Shown here: positions 24,321 to 37,110 of the stretch, in pieces
Layout: every line of letters begins with the position of its first letter
How positions within the stretch are numbered: position 1 is the first letter of the stretch
From: Pegea sp. RAD2-039
Lineage: Eukaryota > Chordata > Thaliacea > Salpida > Salpidae
DNA length: 64,000 nucleotides
Assembly (NCBI GenBank): GCA_034620365.1
Contig: JAQGEQ010000007.1
Span: forward strand, 309,376-373,375
Reading direction: 5' to 3'
Notes under the pieces: model-generated
What the model was told of the DNA's origin: nothing
What the model saw: only the letters and a program-made list of their open reading frames with translations
The model's database searches: none
Program-made: the position numbers and the translations under genes

Positions 24321-26395
24321 AATATAAGTTGGTTGGTTAACTGAAAAGCAAGTTTAAAGTTTATTGGAAGCTAAAAGAAGTGACTTGAATAAATATTTTA
24401 TGTTATTTGTGATTTTGAGAATAAAATTAAACGTTTTTTCTTCTTTCTAACTAACCCTTAAGCTTTTCTAATTAATTATTTATAGTTGTAAAAGATGAAG
24501 GAAACTCAATGTACTGATTGAAAAGTAAAAAATTTTCATGCTACCTTATAAATATTTTAATTTTATATACAAACAAACTGTATACACTTGATTTTGTAAA
24601 GATAAAATAATAATTCAGTTATTTTAAAGCTAACTTTATTGATTTAAAACTATTTGGTGAGTTATAATAAAAAAAAAAGATAAAAACAATTTTGAAGTCA
24701 CTATATACTATATAAATCAATAAAGAAAACATTTTTATAATCTTGATAAAATTATGTATACAACAAGTTTAAAATGAATAATTCTTTATACTTTTATTCT
24801 TATTAAGCAAGATTATCTAATGCACAAATAAAATAAAAATCACATTAAGTACCATATATTTAGTTAAGTATCTCAAACTTAAAATAAATTATCTTAAAAA
24901 TTCACAAACTTGATAAGATAGATGAAGACAAATAATAATTTACTTATTTATAAGATTATTATAACATAAAAAGCAAACATTAAAAACAAATTTATAAAAA
25001 TTAAAGAATAATTAAAGAATAAACTTGAAAATAATATAAATAAAAAATCAGAAAAATCTAAATAATAATTATATAAATTTTGTAGAATAAAACTTTGTTT
25101 ATAAGAAATGAAAATAAACTAAAGGAATTAATTATTCTAAAAAAAGTTGACAGGAAAAATTTGTTTAAAAACATAATTTAAAAATGAAATTAAAAAAAAT
25201 TATTTTATAAACTAATTGAAAAAACTTGAAAAAAAAAACATATTCAGATAAAAACAAACAAAATTAAAGAAATTAAAGTTTAATTAAATATTTCAAATTT
25301 GACAAAATATGAACAAAGCTTAGTTAAGAGGTTTAAATTTTGTTAATTTTTCCCTAAAAAGTAAAAACTGAAATAAAAAAGATTTAGATGTAACAAAGCT
25401 GATTAATTAAAAAACTTCACATATAAACAGATAATTAACCAAAATAATTAAAATGTTTTTAATTAAATATCTAAGCTTGATTGTTTAGATATTTAGCAAA
25501 ACGCAAATAATGCAAAACAAGAAGCAGAGATTTTTGTATAATTTATTCCAAAACAAACAACTTAAAATAAAAATTATTTTCATAAAAAATATTTGAATAA
25601 ATAAATATTAAAATTATAGAATTCTGATGCAAAGTTTAAAAGAAAAAAATGTTTATAGTTTGTTAAAATACAGATTGACAATAAAAAGGTTAAAATATCT
25701 AAAAAAAGAAGTTTATGTTTACTAAAAAATGGGAAATATTGAGATTAAAATTTGAAACTAACTAAAAAAGGATTTTTTCAGAAAAATTAAAGTTATATAG
25801 CATGGAAGCTGAAGTTAAAATAATCAATTGATAATTTTTTAAAGAAGAGTTGAATGTAAAAAAATCAATTTACCATTTAAGTAATAGAAACTAGTTTTGA
25901 TAAAATTCAATTAAAAAAGCTGCTAACTAGCCAACGGTTGCTGAGAACGCTCTTGTAAACAAAACAACGAAAATGGAAGTTTACTAAATATTTAATTGTA
26001 ATGACGTTTGAACGTTTAAATAAATTGAATTAAATGATGTTAATTAAAAAAACTGCTATTAAAAAAATATTTGATTAAGTAATTATTATAACGAATATAA
26101 AATTTTTTTACTTATTAAAATGTAAATAATTAAAAAAAACTTTATTGTAATTAAGTTTTAAAACTAGTTTAATCTAATCAAATTAATAAATTAGTCAGAA
26201 ATAGTTATAACAAATAAAAACAAAGTTTTATCTGAATATTATTATAACTCTATCCAAACTATCCAACGCGTAAAATCATCTATTTGAATAAGTTTCAGGT
26301 TATTTTTTTTTTTTATATATATAAATGCGAAGGAGGGTTCCTAAAGAGATCACATCTCACTAACACACATTCTCACGATTTTTTTATGGTTTTTC
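24321..26395. other. AT-rich spacer upstream of RCAN
   Basis: Very AT-rich DNA (long A and T runs, AATAA-type words) without coding-like frames. A small less AT-rich patch at about 25930-26010 and a short TA run near 26310 are the only irregularities seen. Confidence 0.7.
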
Positions 26396-26404
26396 TCAGG
26401 AGTT

Positions 26405-26492
26405 TTATATGTCTCCACCTGGGGTCGAACCCGGTACTTCCTAGCTAAATGTACCTTGTAGCTAGGTGTAGTAACCGCTTCGCCACCAAGCA
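26405..26492 (-). repeat. tRNA-derived SINE head or tRNA pseudogene
   Basis: On the minus strand a box A-like TGGCGAAGCGGTTA (26472-26485) is followed by a box B-like GGGTTCGACCCC (about 26420-26431), spaced as in a tRNA with a long variable arm. The anticodon and acceptor stems pair poorly, so a functional tRNA is unlikely. A tRNA-derived SINE or a degraded Leu/Ser-type tRNA copy fits best. Confidence 0.5.
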
Positions 26493-26532
26493 GTACTATA
26501 AGCTATAAGTACTATATAAGTACTATACGTAT

Positions 26533-26732
26533 ATTGTTAAAAAAAATAATAAAAATCTGAAATAAGACCAACAAAAAAAAACAATTATTTACTCAAACAT
26601 AAAACAGATAGACATGCGGTTGTCATGTGAGCTCAATCACGTGACTTGTGGTAAGAAACAGTAAAACTCATGCAACATACTGTTGAGATTCACATGGATA
26701 GTGACATAGTGTCCTTGTTAAGTGATAAAAGT
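26533..26732. repeat. RCAN-IFT139 intergenic segment, copy B
   Basis: 200 bp virtually identical to 23524-23724, in the same orientation, 3 kb away. It is flanked on both sides by near-identical TA-rich words built on AGTACTATATAAGTACTATA (about 26510-26530 and 26780-26802). No gene part is included on either side. It sits between the tRNA-like element and the LINE. Confidence 0.9.
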
Positions 26733-26812
26733 ACTAAATACACTAGTAAATAGTAATAGTAAATAGTAAATAGTACTATAAGTACTATATAAGTACTATA
26801 AGTTATATTCTA

Positions 26813-29800
26813 ACTGAATAAGTGCTTACAAGCTGTGATATAGTTATTTATAGGAAGTGATTTGTATAGTATATATATATATTGTGATTGGTGACAGTAA
26901 AAATCTTTTATGCAAACTATGGTGGATTCACATAAAAGTGGCAAGACCTTACGGTCTACTGTAAAGAAAAATCCTGAAAAACCGACTTCATCAAAGCAAG
27001 ATTGCAATTGCCAATCCTGCAATAAAATTTGCTCTGGTGAAGATCCGGTAATTGAATGCTTTAAATGCCTGATTAACATCACCTGTAGTGATGTGAGCAA
27101 GAAAATTTATGATATGTTTGATAAAAACAAGATGAAGGATTTAAATGGTTTTGCATTAAATGTAGAACCATGGACACAACAGCTCCCTCAACCAATTCTG
27201 ATGAAAACCTATTATCAGACATCAGCAAATCTGTATCTGCTGAATTAGTAAAACTTAAATCGGAAATTGCCAAAGATGTTGCCAAGATTGATGAGAAAGT
27301 ATCTAGTTTGTCCAAACCAATGGACGAACTGAATGCCTCTACAAAGAAACAAGTCACGTGGGCCTCGGTGGTCGGTGATCCCGGTTCTGACAAAAATGCT
27401 AGCATGGTGCAGCTTCTTGCCAAGAAGGTCACCGACACGCACAAAAAACTTACTGTAGAGCGTGAGGACAGAGAAAACGATGTCATCATCTTTAATGTCT
27501 CTGAGACTGATAAGGATGATGACAGTGAGTTTTTTAATCAAATGTGCTCTCAAAGCCTTGATTTTGTGGACGTTCCAAAGGTATCAATGACTATACTTGG
27601 AGCAAAAAGCTCAGATCATCAAAGACCGTTGAAAGTGTCCTTTCAGGAAAATTGGAACAAACGCAAGTTTCTTGCCAAGCTGTATGAGTTAAAGCTTGAG
27701 AAAAAATTCGAGCGCATTAGAGTAGCACATGATATGTGTGAAGATGATCGCTTAGATAATAAACGTCTTCTAAAAGAAGCGTATAACCGAAATCAGAAGG
27801 AACAACTAACTGATTTCAAATACAAAGTTCGAAGTCCACCATGGGCCTTGAGAATTATCAAGGCTTTTTCAAAAAACGGAAGTGGCAAATAATCTTCCTC
27901 ATCTTCTTTTTTCAAACTCATTCCGCACACAATTGTGAATACTCAAGATATCAACTTACAGAAGCCTATCATCAAATCTCACAAGCGTCAAAAAGACAAT
28001 TCTTCTATCACATTAGGTATGTTCTTCAACGCACGGTCGTTTATTAACAAAATTTTCCAATTCAAAGCTCTTTTGCATTCCCAAGATTTCACATTGTTTT
28101 TTTATTACTGAAACTAGGTTGAAACCGTTTTATCCTGATTCTTTTCTGGTTGACGGTAATATTTTTTGCGTTTTGCGTTGTGATAGACTGTATGATAGAG
28201 GCGGCGGTGTTTGCGTAATTTACAAAACATCGCTTGCACCTAAGATCTCTAGAATTCAGATCGATGACATTAATTTTCCAGGGTTTGAGATTATCGCCTT
28301 TGATTTTCATTACTCAAAGTCCAAATTTTCTCGTTTTACATGTACCTATCTACCACCTCTAAACCTAATGATGAGGTTACTGTTAAGGCCTTATTGAAGG
28401 CTCTGAAGAGTGTTGTGTGTCCTGAGTTATATATTTTTGGAGATTTTAATTTTGGTAAAATTGATTGGAATAATCCGAATTTAGCATTTAGTGGAAAATT
28501 GTTTAACTTGGATAGCGATAATATTAATTCACCCTTTCTAAGTCATGCCTTTGTAAGCTTCCTCAAAGCCAATAATCTATCTCAGATGGTAACTTTTCCG
28601 ACCCAAGTTAGTGGTAATACTTTGGAACTCTTCCGAAGACATCAATACTATTTACTCAAGTTTTACTAACATCGTTAAAGAGTCAATCGAAAAATTCATA
28701 CCTTCCTATAGAGCCAACAAAAAACTACATTTGCCCGAAAATTTAAAGAATTTACAACATTTAAAAAACTTCCTATACAAACAAACTAAAACAGACCCTT
28801 CCATCAAATCTCTGTACGAAGATCTTTATATAGTTTACAAGAATTCTATTTCTAATTTCTATTTGAGAAAAGAAAGTGCAGTTTTATCTTCACCTTGCAA
28901 GAAAACATTTTTTGGTTTCATAAATCGCAAGCTTAAGGCGAGATCTCAAATACCTCCTCTAATTGATAACAACGACCAGCTTGTGATGAAACCATAAAAT
29001 AAAGCTGAATTGCTAAATAATCAATTTAATAGCGTTCTTATAACTGATGATTGCAATACTCCTTCTCTCTCCTACTCCTACATTCTTACAAACGTCTCTG
29101 AGATGGTAGATCTTGATATAACGGTCAATATGGTATCTAAGGCTATTTCTTCTTTAAAATCATCAATTTCCAACACACCAGATCAGATCTCAGCTTTGTT
29201 TTTAAGAAAAACTACTTCATCTTGCCACTACCTTTATCGCTTTTCTTTAACATGACTCTGGGGCCAGGAAGAGTTCCACAAACTTGGAAGAAAGCTATTA
29301 TTACTCCAATTCATAAAACGGATCCCAGAAACACTGCATTTAACTACAGACCAGTTTCGCTGACTTCAGTTATCTGCAGAACTCAAGAGCATATCGTTCA
29401 CAATCATATGACCAGTCATTTGATGGAGCACCATCTAATATGTGATATCCAACATGACTTTGTGAAACGGAGATCTTCCCTGATTCAACACCTTACTTTT
29501 CTTAACGAGCTTACAGCCCATTTTACGAAAGTAACACTCCCTGTGACATCAGATAACTCGATTTTGCTAAAGCGTTTGATTCTGTCCCACACACTAAGCT
29601 CGTTACTATATTGAAAAACTTAAAAATCAACAGCTTTATCTTACAGTGGATTGAAGATTACCTATCAGGTAGAGCTTAACAAACTCGTGTAGAAAGATCT
29701 TTATCTACTTCTAGTCAAATCACTAGTGTTGTTCCTCAGGGTTCTGTTCTGGGTCCCCTTCTTTTTTAATTCTCATCGAAGACCTTATCAGAAGATTAGT

Positions 29801-30890
29801 AGCAGTAGATGATGTCAGAGTGTTTGTGTATGCAGATGATATCAAGCTATTATTTTGTAACCCTTCAAAACTTCAAACTGCACTGCACACTGTAGAAAAC
29901 TGGTCTACAAATTGGTAGCTCAGAATCCAGCCAACAAAGTCTGAACTTATAACTTTTTATCGTAAACCAGCTGTAAATTGTTTAAACCAGTACTCTATCG
30001 AAAGATTTATTGTTCAACGAGTATCTTCGGTCCTAGACCTTGGCATTACTCTATCATCTGACTTTAAATGGCACAATTATGCTTCCAAAATCTTTGCAAA
30101 ATCAATCAACCTTGTCTACTTTATTATAAAGACCTTTAATTCTAATTACCCATGCTTTTTTATCAATCTTTTCAAATTGTACGTACCTCCAATTCTTGAA
30201 TACAATGTCAGCGCATGGATGCCATATCAAGTAAGTGATATTAAAAAAATCGAGTCTGTTTAGGCCACATTTACTAGATTAGTATGTACGAAACTTAATA
30301 TTAAATAGGATAGTTATAAACATCGTCTCAGTCTCTTCAACTTAGATACTTTTGAAATCCGGCTGATTAAATACGACTTAATTCTTATTTTTAAAATTAT
30401 CCACAATTTAATTGACATTCAGCTTGATGATTTCTTTTCCATTAGACCTTTCCTCAAGTTATACCGACTCAGAAGACACACTTTACATTTTAAAAAGCCG
30501 ATATCACTTGGTATATTAATCAGAGCAAATTTTTTCTCATACCGCACAATTAGTACTTGGAACCAGCTGTCATCAGAGGTTGTCATATCAGAATCACTCC
30601 TGTTGTTCAAGCAAAAGTTGAACCGGTATAATATTGCCAACATTGTCATTTCTAAACTGTGAACTTTTTATTATTTTTAATATTACTATAATTCTATGTA
30701 ATTGTTCACTGTTATATGCTTTGAGGACTACCGAAATGCCATGTGTTACATCATTTGCTCTCTATTTTTAGTTGCATCACATACTTTCTTCATTATTTCT
30801 AACTTAATAAATCTTATTTGTGAGAACCAGTGTTAGTGAGAGGTGCTCTTTTTAGGTACCGTTTTTCGCATTTATTGTAATAAATAGATA
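26813..30890 (+). mobile_element. CR1-like non-LTR retrotransposon (LINE), full-length but decayed
   Basis: ORF1 (about 26910-27892) has a PHD-like Cys cluster (CNCQSC, CFKC, then CIKC across a frameshift near 27150) and a coiled, charged C-terminal half. ORF2 is broken by several frameshifts and stops. An apurinic-type endonuclease lies at about 27990-28640 (for example RGGGVCVIYK). The reverse transcriptase at about 29000-30000 has WKKAIITPIHK, NYRPVSLTS, PQGSVLGPLLF near 29740 and the catalytic YADD near 29832. The ORF2 end is RYNIANIVISKL at about 30627-30662. The tail ends in a short ATTGTAATAAATAGATAAAC repeat typical of CR1-type 3' ends instead of a long poly-A. Part of the element recurs at 38031-39890. 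No intact ORF2 remains, so this copy cannot move by itself. Confidence 0.88.
26910..27892 (+). pseudogene. LINE ORF1, one frameshift
   Basis: The upstream frame 26910-27248 carries the first zinc-binding Cys pairs. Near 27150 the reading must shift to the 27170-27892 frame, where a continuous 240-codon segment follows (KQVTWASVV, VIIFNVSETDKDDD, LAKKVTDTHKK). The related copy at 38681-39211 (minus strand) reads GFKWFCIKC across the equivalent point, which shows that the two frames belong to one protein. Role by family: an RNA-binding chaperone of the retrotransposon particle. Confidence 0.75.
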
Positions 30891-30893
30891 AAC

Positions 30894-33165
30894 AAACTTA
30901 CCTTTATTTAGGCAACAACAAAACTTCCGATGTCAGGTCATTAAAGACCTGTGAATATCTCACGACTTAAAATTAACTCACCCGACTAATTATTTGTTCA
31001 AATTCATTCATGAACCTTATACCAAACTCTCAAATCTTTTAAGACTACTAATATTTGGACATTGTTGGAAAACTCTACAACAGATACATTTGTCCTAAAC
31101 TAGTCTTTAACTCTTTCGTATGGAGTCTTGACTTTATAAAAAAACATTACAAAGCTTGAATCTGTCTAACGATTATTCCCCTGGAAAGCTTTCCTTAGAT
31201 GTAACATAACTTTTTTCTCTCTACAAGCTAAGTATTAAATCCTTGCAATATCGACGTCTTTTTTTGACCTTGTATTGCTATTTTAAGTTTTTAATGGTTT
31301 TTCCCATCTTAACTTTACAGATTATTTTACAGATGGCAATCTCCCTTAAGTCCTCAGAAGCTCTTCAATCAAAATTAAACAACTTTTAAAACACCGGTAG
31401 AATAACAACTTTTTTGGTAAAGTCACCAAAGTGCTGAATTTTTTTCTCGATTCTATCACTTAATAAAACACTATTCCATCTTTTAAAACTTTTTTGAAAA
31501 AGACAATATGTAAGTACTTTTATTAACACGTGATAGGTAACACTGCAGTTTCCTCATTTTCTTTTTTTAAATTATCATATCAAATTTTTGATTTATATTT
31601 TAAGTATTACCTATGCATCTACAGTTTCGTATACTTTCTGTATTAATCTTTCAGCTGTTTGCAGAGTATAAAGCCCTATTTAGAGCGATATCCTTAAAAT
31701 TCCTTATATGTATTTTATACTTATAACACGACTAGTAAAGTTTTAATCTGAATCTAACATAATATTTTTGTGATTGTATGATGAACTAGCTAACACCTTT
31801 CTGATTAAATTTTAATCATTTAATTTTCTAATTATATCATTTTATATTAAGAAACTAAGGCCTTTTCATACATACTTTCACATACAAGTTTGTACATAAA
31901 TTTTACGGAGAAAAAAATGTAACATATATGGTTTACATATTGTAGGTTGCTGATTCAAATAGCAAATCTAATAATATTGAACAACTTCTGGATTAAACAC
32001 ACTCAACTGTAAATCAAACAGTTACAATATAAGAACATACAGTACCTTACAAAGCTTTTAATAGTACGATCACAAGTTATGAACGCAAAAGGCTAAATGA
32101 TAGTTACTAATATTTGTGAATTATTCGTCTCCACCAAGCAAATTATAATATATAAAAATCCCAAATTCGTGCAATGTTCCTTCAACTTTACTGATCACAT
32201 AAAGTCAAACAACACAATACTGTAATCAAAGCTAAGACATCATTCAGCGTAAAGTTGGTTGCCTGATCCATATACATGCCAATTGCATATCACCACTTTA
32301 GGCCGAGGTAAGGCTACTAAGGAACGCAACAAAATCAATTTGTAATTTCTAAGCTTAGGTTTAGATAAGAATGGTTAGTATAAAATAACAAAGCTAAGCG
32401 CTAAGGAGCTTAAGATAAGTTTTAGTTAGGCTAATTAATATGTTTTTTAAAGTTTCACTTGTTACCCTAAGACTGGCACAGCTGGTTGTTGTTGAGATAA
32501 TATCATTGCAAGAACCAACATATCATTTGAACTATTATCGTCTTTATTAATGAGTATTAATGGAAGTAGGAAGTTTATTTCTGTAATAAATTATAAAGTT
32601 TAGTAAACAAAAAGTATCTAGACTCATTTGATTTTATTTAGTAATAAAGTAAGTGATTGAGAACAAACAGTTTCAAATTCTTTGTCATCATGATCGAATT
32701 ATTAATTCGTTAAAAACTTTTTATGATCAATAGAATATTAATAAATAGTTTGTAAATATAAAACATTACTTACCACTACCTACTCCAACTTGTAGTCCGG
32801 TTGTAGGATCTACAGTAACAGTTCCAGGCTGAGCTTGAGACATCATCAAAACAATCAAGAGAGTTGTTTTATCCAGTTTTGATTTATCATCACCCATCAA
32901 TAGAAATAAAGGAAGCAATGAATTCATATTATTAGATCCTTCAACTAAACCTCCTTGACTACCAAGACCACTAAGGAGCACCATCAATAAAAGATCATTG
33001 TTATCAGTTTTTTTATCTTCTTTTAATAGCAGAAAAGGTAATATTTGTTGCAGACCTTGATTTTGATTATTGAAACTTCCGCCATCTAAACCTCCTCCAA
33101 GTAAAAGTATTTTAAGCAAGTTATCATCCAAAAGGGATGAAATACCAGAAGAACCAGAGGAACCA
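30894..33165. repeat. inverted duplication, outer part of left arm
   Basis: Reverse complement of about 43871-45531. The outer end (AAACTTACCTTTATTTAGGC at 30894) matches the right arm's end at 45531. The right arm lacks at least two pieces, including about 32256-32608 with exon 4 of the LLPLxLLL gene, which accounts for its shorter length. The arm starts about 10 bp after the LINE tail. Confidence 0.85.
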
Positions 33166-35449
33166 GAAGAGCCAGAAGAACCAGAAGAACCAGAGGAACC
33201 AGAAGAACCAGAGGAGCCAGATGGATAAGAACCTTCATCTACAGTAATACTTTCTCCAAGAAGGAAATATTTGATTTCTTCATTACCTGGAAACCCAAAT
33301 GACGACATTAGGCTTTCTATTTCTGCCATTATTGATGCGTTTGCTTCTTCTGAGGCATCATTTTCGAGGTTTTCCAAATCTTCAATTTTTTTTATTAGTG
33401 GTATTGTTTTTTGTTTTCTGTCATTCCAAATAAAGTCGTCATCCCTATAAAGTCCTATTAAATGCACATTTGGTTCTGCTTGTGCTTCTAATTCAAGAAT
33501 TCTTTGATCTATTACGGATATAATTTTATCAGTAAGAGCCTTTAATTTGTATACTCGTTTCTTTGCAATGTCATAAGGGCCAGAACTTGGATTCGAGTTT
33601 ACACCTCCTGCAGTCTCAGAAGCGTCAGAACTTGGATTTGTGTTTGTACCTCCTGTAGTCTCATCTTTGTCTGAGAAATCGTTTAACAATAATAAAGGTA
33701 GAATGTTTGGTATTGCTTGACTTCCATCAGGATTTTGGGAAAAGAGACTAAATAACAAAAGATCGTCAGTGTCTAAGTTGTCGTCACCCAGAAGAATCAA
33801 TGGCAGTAAAGATGCAAAATTTTGTCCACCTAATCCTTGATTAAAAGTGTTTACTTCACCCTGACGAATTGAACTTTCAGTTAAACCTAAGTTTGTTCCG
33901 GTATTTAAACCACCTAAACCTCCTGACAACGCCAGTATCAAAAGGACATTATCATTGCCACCAGAGTTTTTATTATTTAATAAAAGTACTAATGGAAGCA
34001 AACTTGAGATTTCAGTCCCTGCTCCACTCATGCCTGATAAGAGAAACAGTGGTAGCAGGTCATCAACGCTGTTAGAAGCAGTTTTATTAGTTAGAAGCAA
34101 TGATAAGAGAAGCGGGTTTGTTGCTATCATGTTTGCGCCCCCAGCACCTAAACCTCCGCTGAGTAAAAATAAAGGAAGAAGACTGCTAAGATTTTTGTTG
34201 TTATCGTCAAGTAAAGTGACTAGCAAAAGTGGGCTCGAAATAAGATTTGATTGAGCTCCTCCGCCTACCGCATTGCCACTAGCAAGTGTTGACATCAACA
34301 ACAGTAGAGTGTTTGTATCTGTCTTTTCATTATCTTTCATCAAAACGTAAAACAAAAATGGATTGTTCATAAGATTTCCGCTTGCTCCAAGTTGACCACT
34401 GGAAGTTAATAAAAGAATTGGCAACAAATCGTTCATATCATCCTTTCCTCTTAAAGCAAGAATCAGCATTAAGGCACTTGTGTCCAATTGACCTGTTTAA
34501 GTGAATGTTTTAGATTAAGACTTAGTTTGAAATACATAAAATAATCTTTAAATAATTATATTTATTCATGTATAAATATACACTTTAACAAAGATTTCAA
34601 ACCTAATTGTGAACTTCGAATAGATGGTATCTTTGATTTATTAACGGTGCTATCAGTAGACTCATTCAGCAAAGCACTGGGAACTTCAAGACGAATATAG
34701 TGTTCTTCCAGATATACGTATATTTTACGAAGTCGAGCTTTACTAGCAATTATTTGTTTAAGTATTTCGCTAGCAGAAATAGATTCAAGTGCATCTGTAG
34801 GATCACGCCAACATTCTTTTCCTTCAATATTACTTTTTTGAGTGATTATTTCAAACTGTTCCAATGCATTAACATTTATAAGATAGTCTTTAGTTATTGC
34901 TACCATATCCAAGCACATGTAATTAGCCGGACAATCTGAATCGTAAATACAAGCTGCAAAAAATATAAATAACATCATATGTTTTATACTGATCATGTAA
35001 ATTAATAATTAATAATACTTCGTGAAAAAACATCTTAAAACAAATTTTTTCTTCTAAATAATCATGTTAAGTGTTTATATTTTTACTTTAAAGTTCTCTG
35101 CAATCATTATATCAAGTGTTTGTTTTACGAGCTGAATGATTTGTTTTCTGCAGCTATAACTAAATGATTAAAAATGGATTTAACTTATTTTCAACACAAC
35201 CATACAACAAAGCAATTACATCAATAACCAATCAGTTACACACAAATATGTAGTTTTACCTTTTCCTGTCGGAAGTTTTACTTTGGTAGTTTTAATTACA
35301 TCAGCTTTTTGCTGAAGTTCTGCTCGTCTTCCGTCCAAAGTTCTTAACAATGTTAGTAGTTTTGTAGCTTGTACATCAGTAATTGGATCATCACAATAAA
35401 CAAAACTGAGAAATAGTACATTAACAAGAATTCCTGCTAGGATTTTCAT
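32462..35449 (-). CDS. secreted LLPLxLLL-repeat protein, complete 4-exon model, family not recognised
   Basis: Exons 35449-35260, 34953-34603, 34492-32774 and 32580-32462 have GT-AG ends, all junctions in the same phase (after codon base 1), and sum to 792 aa. A signal peptide occupies residues 1-19 (MKILAGILVNVLFLSFVYC). A small Cys motif CIYDSDCPANYMC follows at about 65-77, with a further Cys in GKECWRD. From about residue 180, more than a dozen imperfect repeats of hydrophobic LLPLxLLL blocks alternate with Asp/Asn/Lys spacers and Gly-rich turns (LLSGGLGAGG). A charged helical segment with Lys/Glu (genomic about 33300-33570) and an (SGS)n run (about 33138-33222) interrupt the repeats. Exon 4 ends QQQPAVPVLG. 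No enzyme motif is visible. A structural extracellular matrix, cuticle or shell-type role is possible but unproven. A truncated inverted copy lies at 43871-44275. Confidence 0.8.
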
Positions 35450-35538
35450 GCTTCTAAAGAATTTAAGTTCAAATATTGGTACTAAAAACTTTATTATGCT
35501 TGGTATCTTATTACAAACTTACAGAAATCTGTAGAGTA

Positions 35539-35546
35539 TTTTATAA
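35539..35546 (-). promoter_or_regulatory. candidate TATA box of the LLPLxLLL-repeat gene
   Basis: TATAAAAT on the minus strand lies 90 bp upstream of the ATG at 35449, which would place transcription start about 60 nt before the codon. The surroundings are AT-rich, so a chance match is possible. Confidence 0.35.
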
Positions 35547-36219
35547 CAATTGTTAATATAATACCTTTGCTAATCAAAATAGTAAATATTTAACAAAAAC
35601 AAATTGTAGAAAACAAAATTAAGATATCTACTTGGGTAACGTTTATGCTTTCTGTTGCTGTTCAACTACCAACTAAATTCAATCAGCTTAAAACGTTGAA
35701 CGTAACTAATTTGTGTTTTATCTAGTTTTTTTGTTTAATGTAAGATTAAATAGATTTTAAAGAACTTTAAAGTTCTCATTCCAATCAAGTTTACACTACA
35801 GACTGTAAGGCAGTTTTTTACTGCCAGCTGCTGCCATCATCTTGGAGTTAGTAATGCCAAGACATACACAGAATCGTATATAAGCAGGTTTATAGCTGTA
35901 GTTTTCAGATGTTATCTTCCGACACTATAGTTATAGGGTTGCCAGAGGTTTATGTTGCCATTCATACTATTCACATGATATACTATCGACAAAAATTAAA
36001 TGATAAAAACTTCCATGAAAAAAAGCTTTTAATCATTTAGTATCTGTTGAGCATGATTGAACTCTTGAAATGATTTATCATGTCTAAATGATACAATAAT
36101 ATCTAACTATTTATTTTTGAAAACTTTCTCATAATTTCATTTATTATGGCTAAACTAAACATAATTAATTTTTCCTAAGCTAACTACAAGTGTTCTAGTC
36201 TAGAAGCAGTAAATAATAT

Positions 36220-36425
36220 TGTTTAGTTGCCAGTTGTATCAGCTTATATAAAGTACATTCCTTAGAGTCAATAACTATTTTTGGACTAAAAAAGTTATTC
36301 TTATTTTAGATCAGAATGCTGACGGCGTTATTGAAAAAAAAATTTTTTTGTATCAACATCAGGTCGCTCTGTCTAGTCTTTATTTATCTTACAATTTCCT
36401 TTGTAGCACTGAAGAGTAAGCAAAT
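36220..36425. repeat. repeat unit shared with 41.75 and 42.43 kb (inverted)
   Basis: Reverse complement of segments at about 41745-41965 and 42420-42650 (shared words include ACAGAGCGATCTGATGTTGG on the other strand and GGAATGCACAGTACCTTGAT). It lies in the left arm, next to the inner arm match, but its order there differs from the right arm, so the locus has been rearranged after duplication. No coding capacity was seen. Confidence 0.7.
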
Positions 36426-36519
36426 ATCATTAAAACTAGAAATGTTATTGAGGTTGATTTCATCATTTTTAATTTCATCAAAAATTTGATAATGTTGAAA
36501 TATATCTTAGTTTTATCTT

Positions 36520-37110
36520 TAAAAGTTTAAAAATATCTTATGACTTAAGGGTAAGAGTTTCAGATCTTAAGTCTTAATTTCTTATATACTTAATTCAACA
36601 GTGTTAAAACTTTTCTAAGATTTTTAAGAATATTAAGAATGAAAAATTGAACAAAACGTTTCACGTAAATTGTTAATGGAATGATTACAGAATTTAGAGC
36701 ACTTAGTAAAGCAATTACTTGATAATAACTAAAACTCATAGTCTGTATAATACTAGTAATTGTTACAAATAGTTTGAAAACTTCTAATCTCTATTATTTA
36801 CTAAATAGTATCTTCTTAGCTAGCTAATCACGTTTAAACATAAATATTTTCATATTTTTTACTTTTTAAACTAGTTTTAAACAATTGAGATTAAAAAAAG
36901 ATCAATGTTATCAAATAATTTTCAAAACCAAAGTGAATATTGGTTAAATTTGGTTTTAACTCAAACGTTATTTGATTGAAGTAATACAAAGAACTCTTCT
37001 AATATTTGAAGCTTGACATTAAGTGATAAGAGTTTATAATTTAATCTTTTGTCATAGATACTTATTTATAATGAGATTTTAAGACAATTATAACATATAA
37101 CCAATGAGAA
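36520..37110. repeat. inverted duplication, inner part of left arm
   Basis: Reverse complement of about 43010-43622 with moderate divergence and small indels. Together with the outer part (30894-33165), it shows that the original duplicated unit spanned about 6.2 kb and included the whole LLPLxLLL gene. Confidence 0.75.

Noticed and set aside
27079..27553. Antisense frames over LINE ORF1
   Set aside because: The opposite strand carries the recognisable ORF1 protein, confirmed by the second copy at 38.7-39.2 kb.
33869..34254. + strand frames within the LLPLxLLL gene
   Set aside because: They are antisense shadows of a repeat-rich exon; the minus-strand model is splice-consistent from signal peptide to stop.
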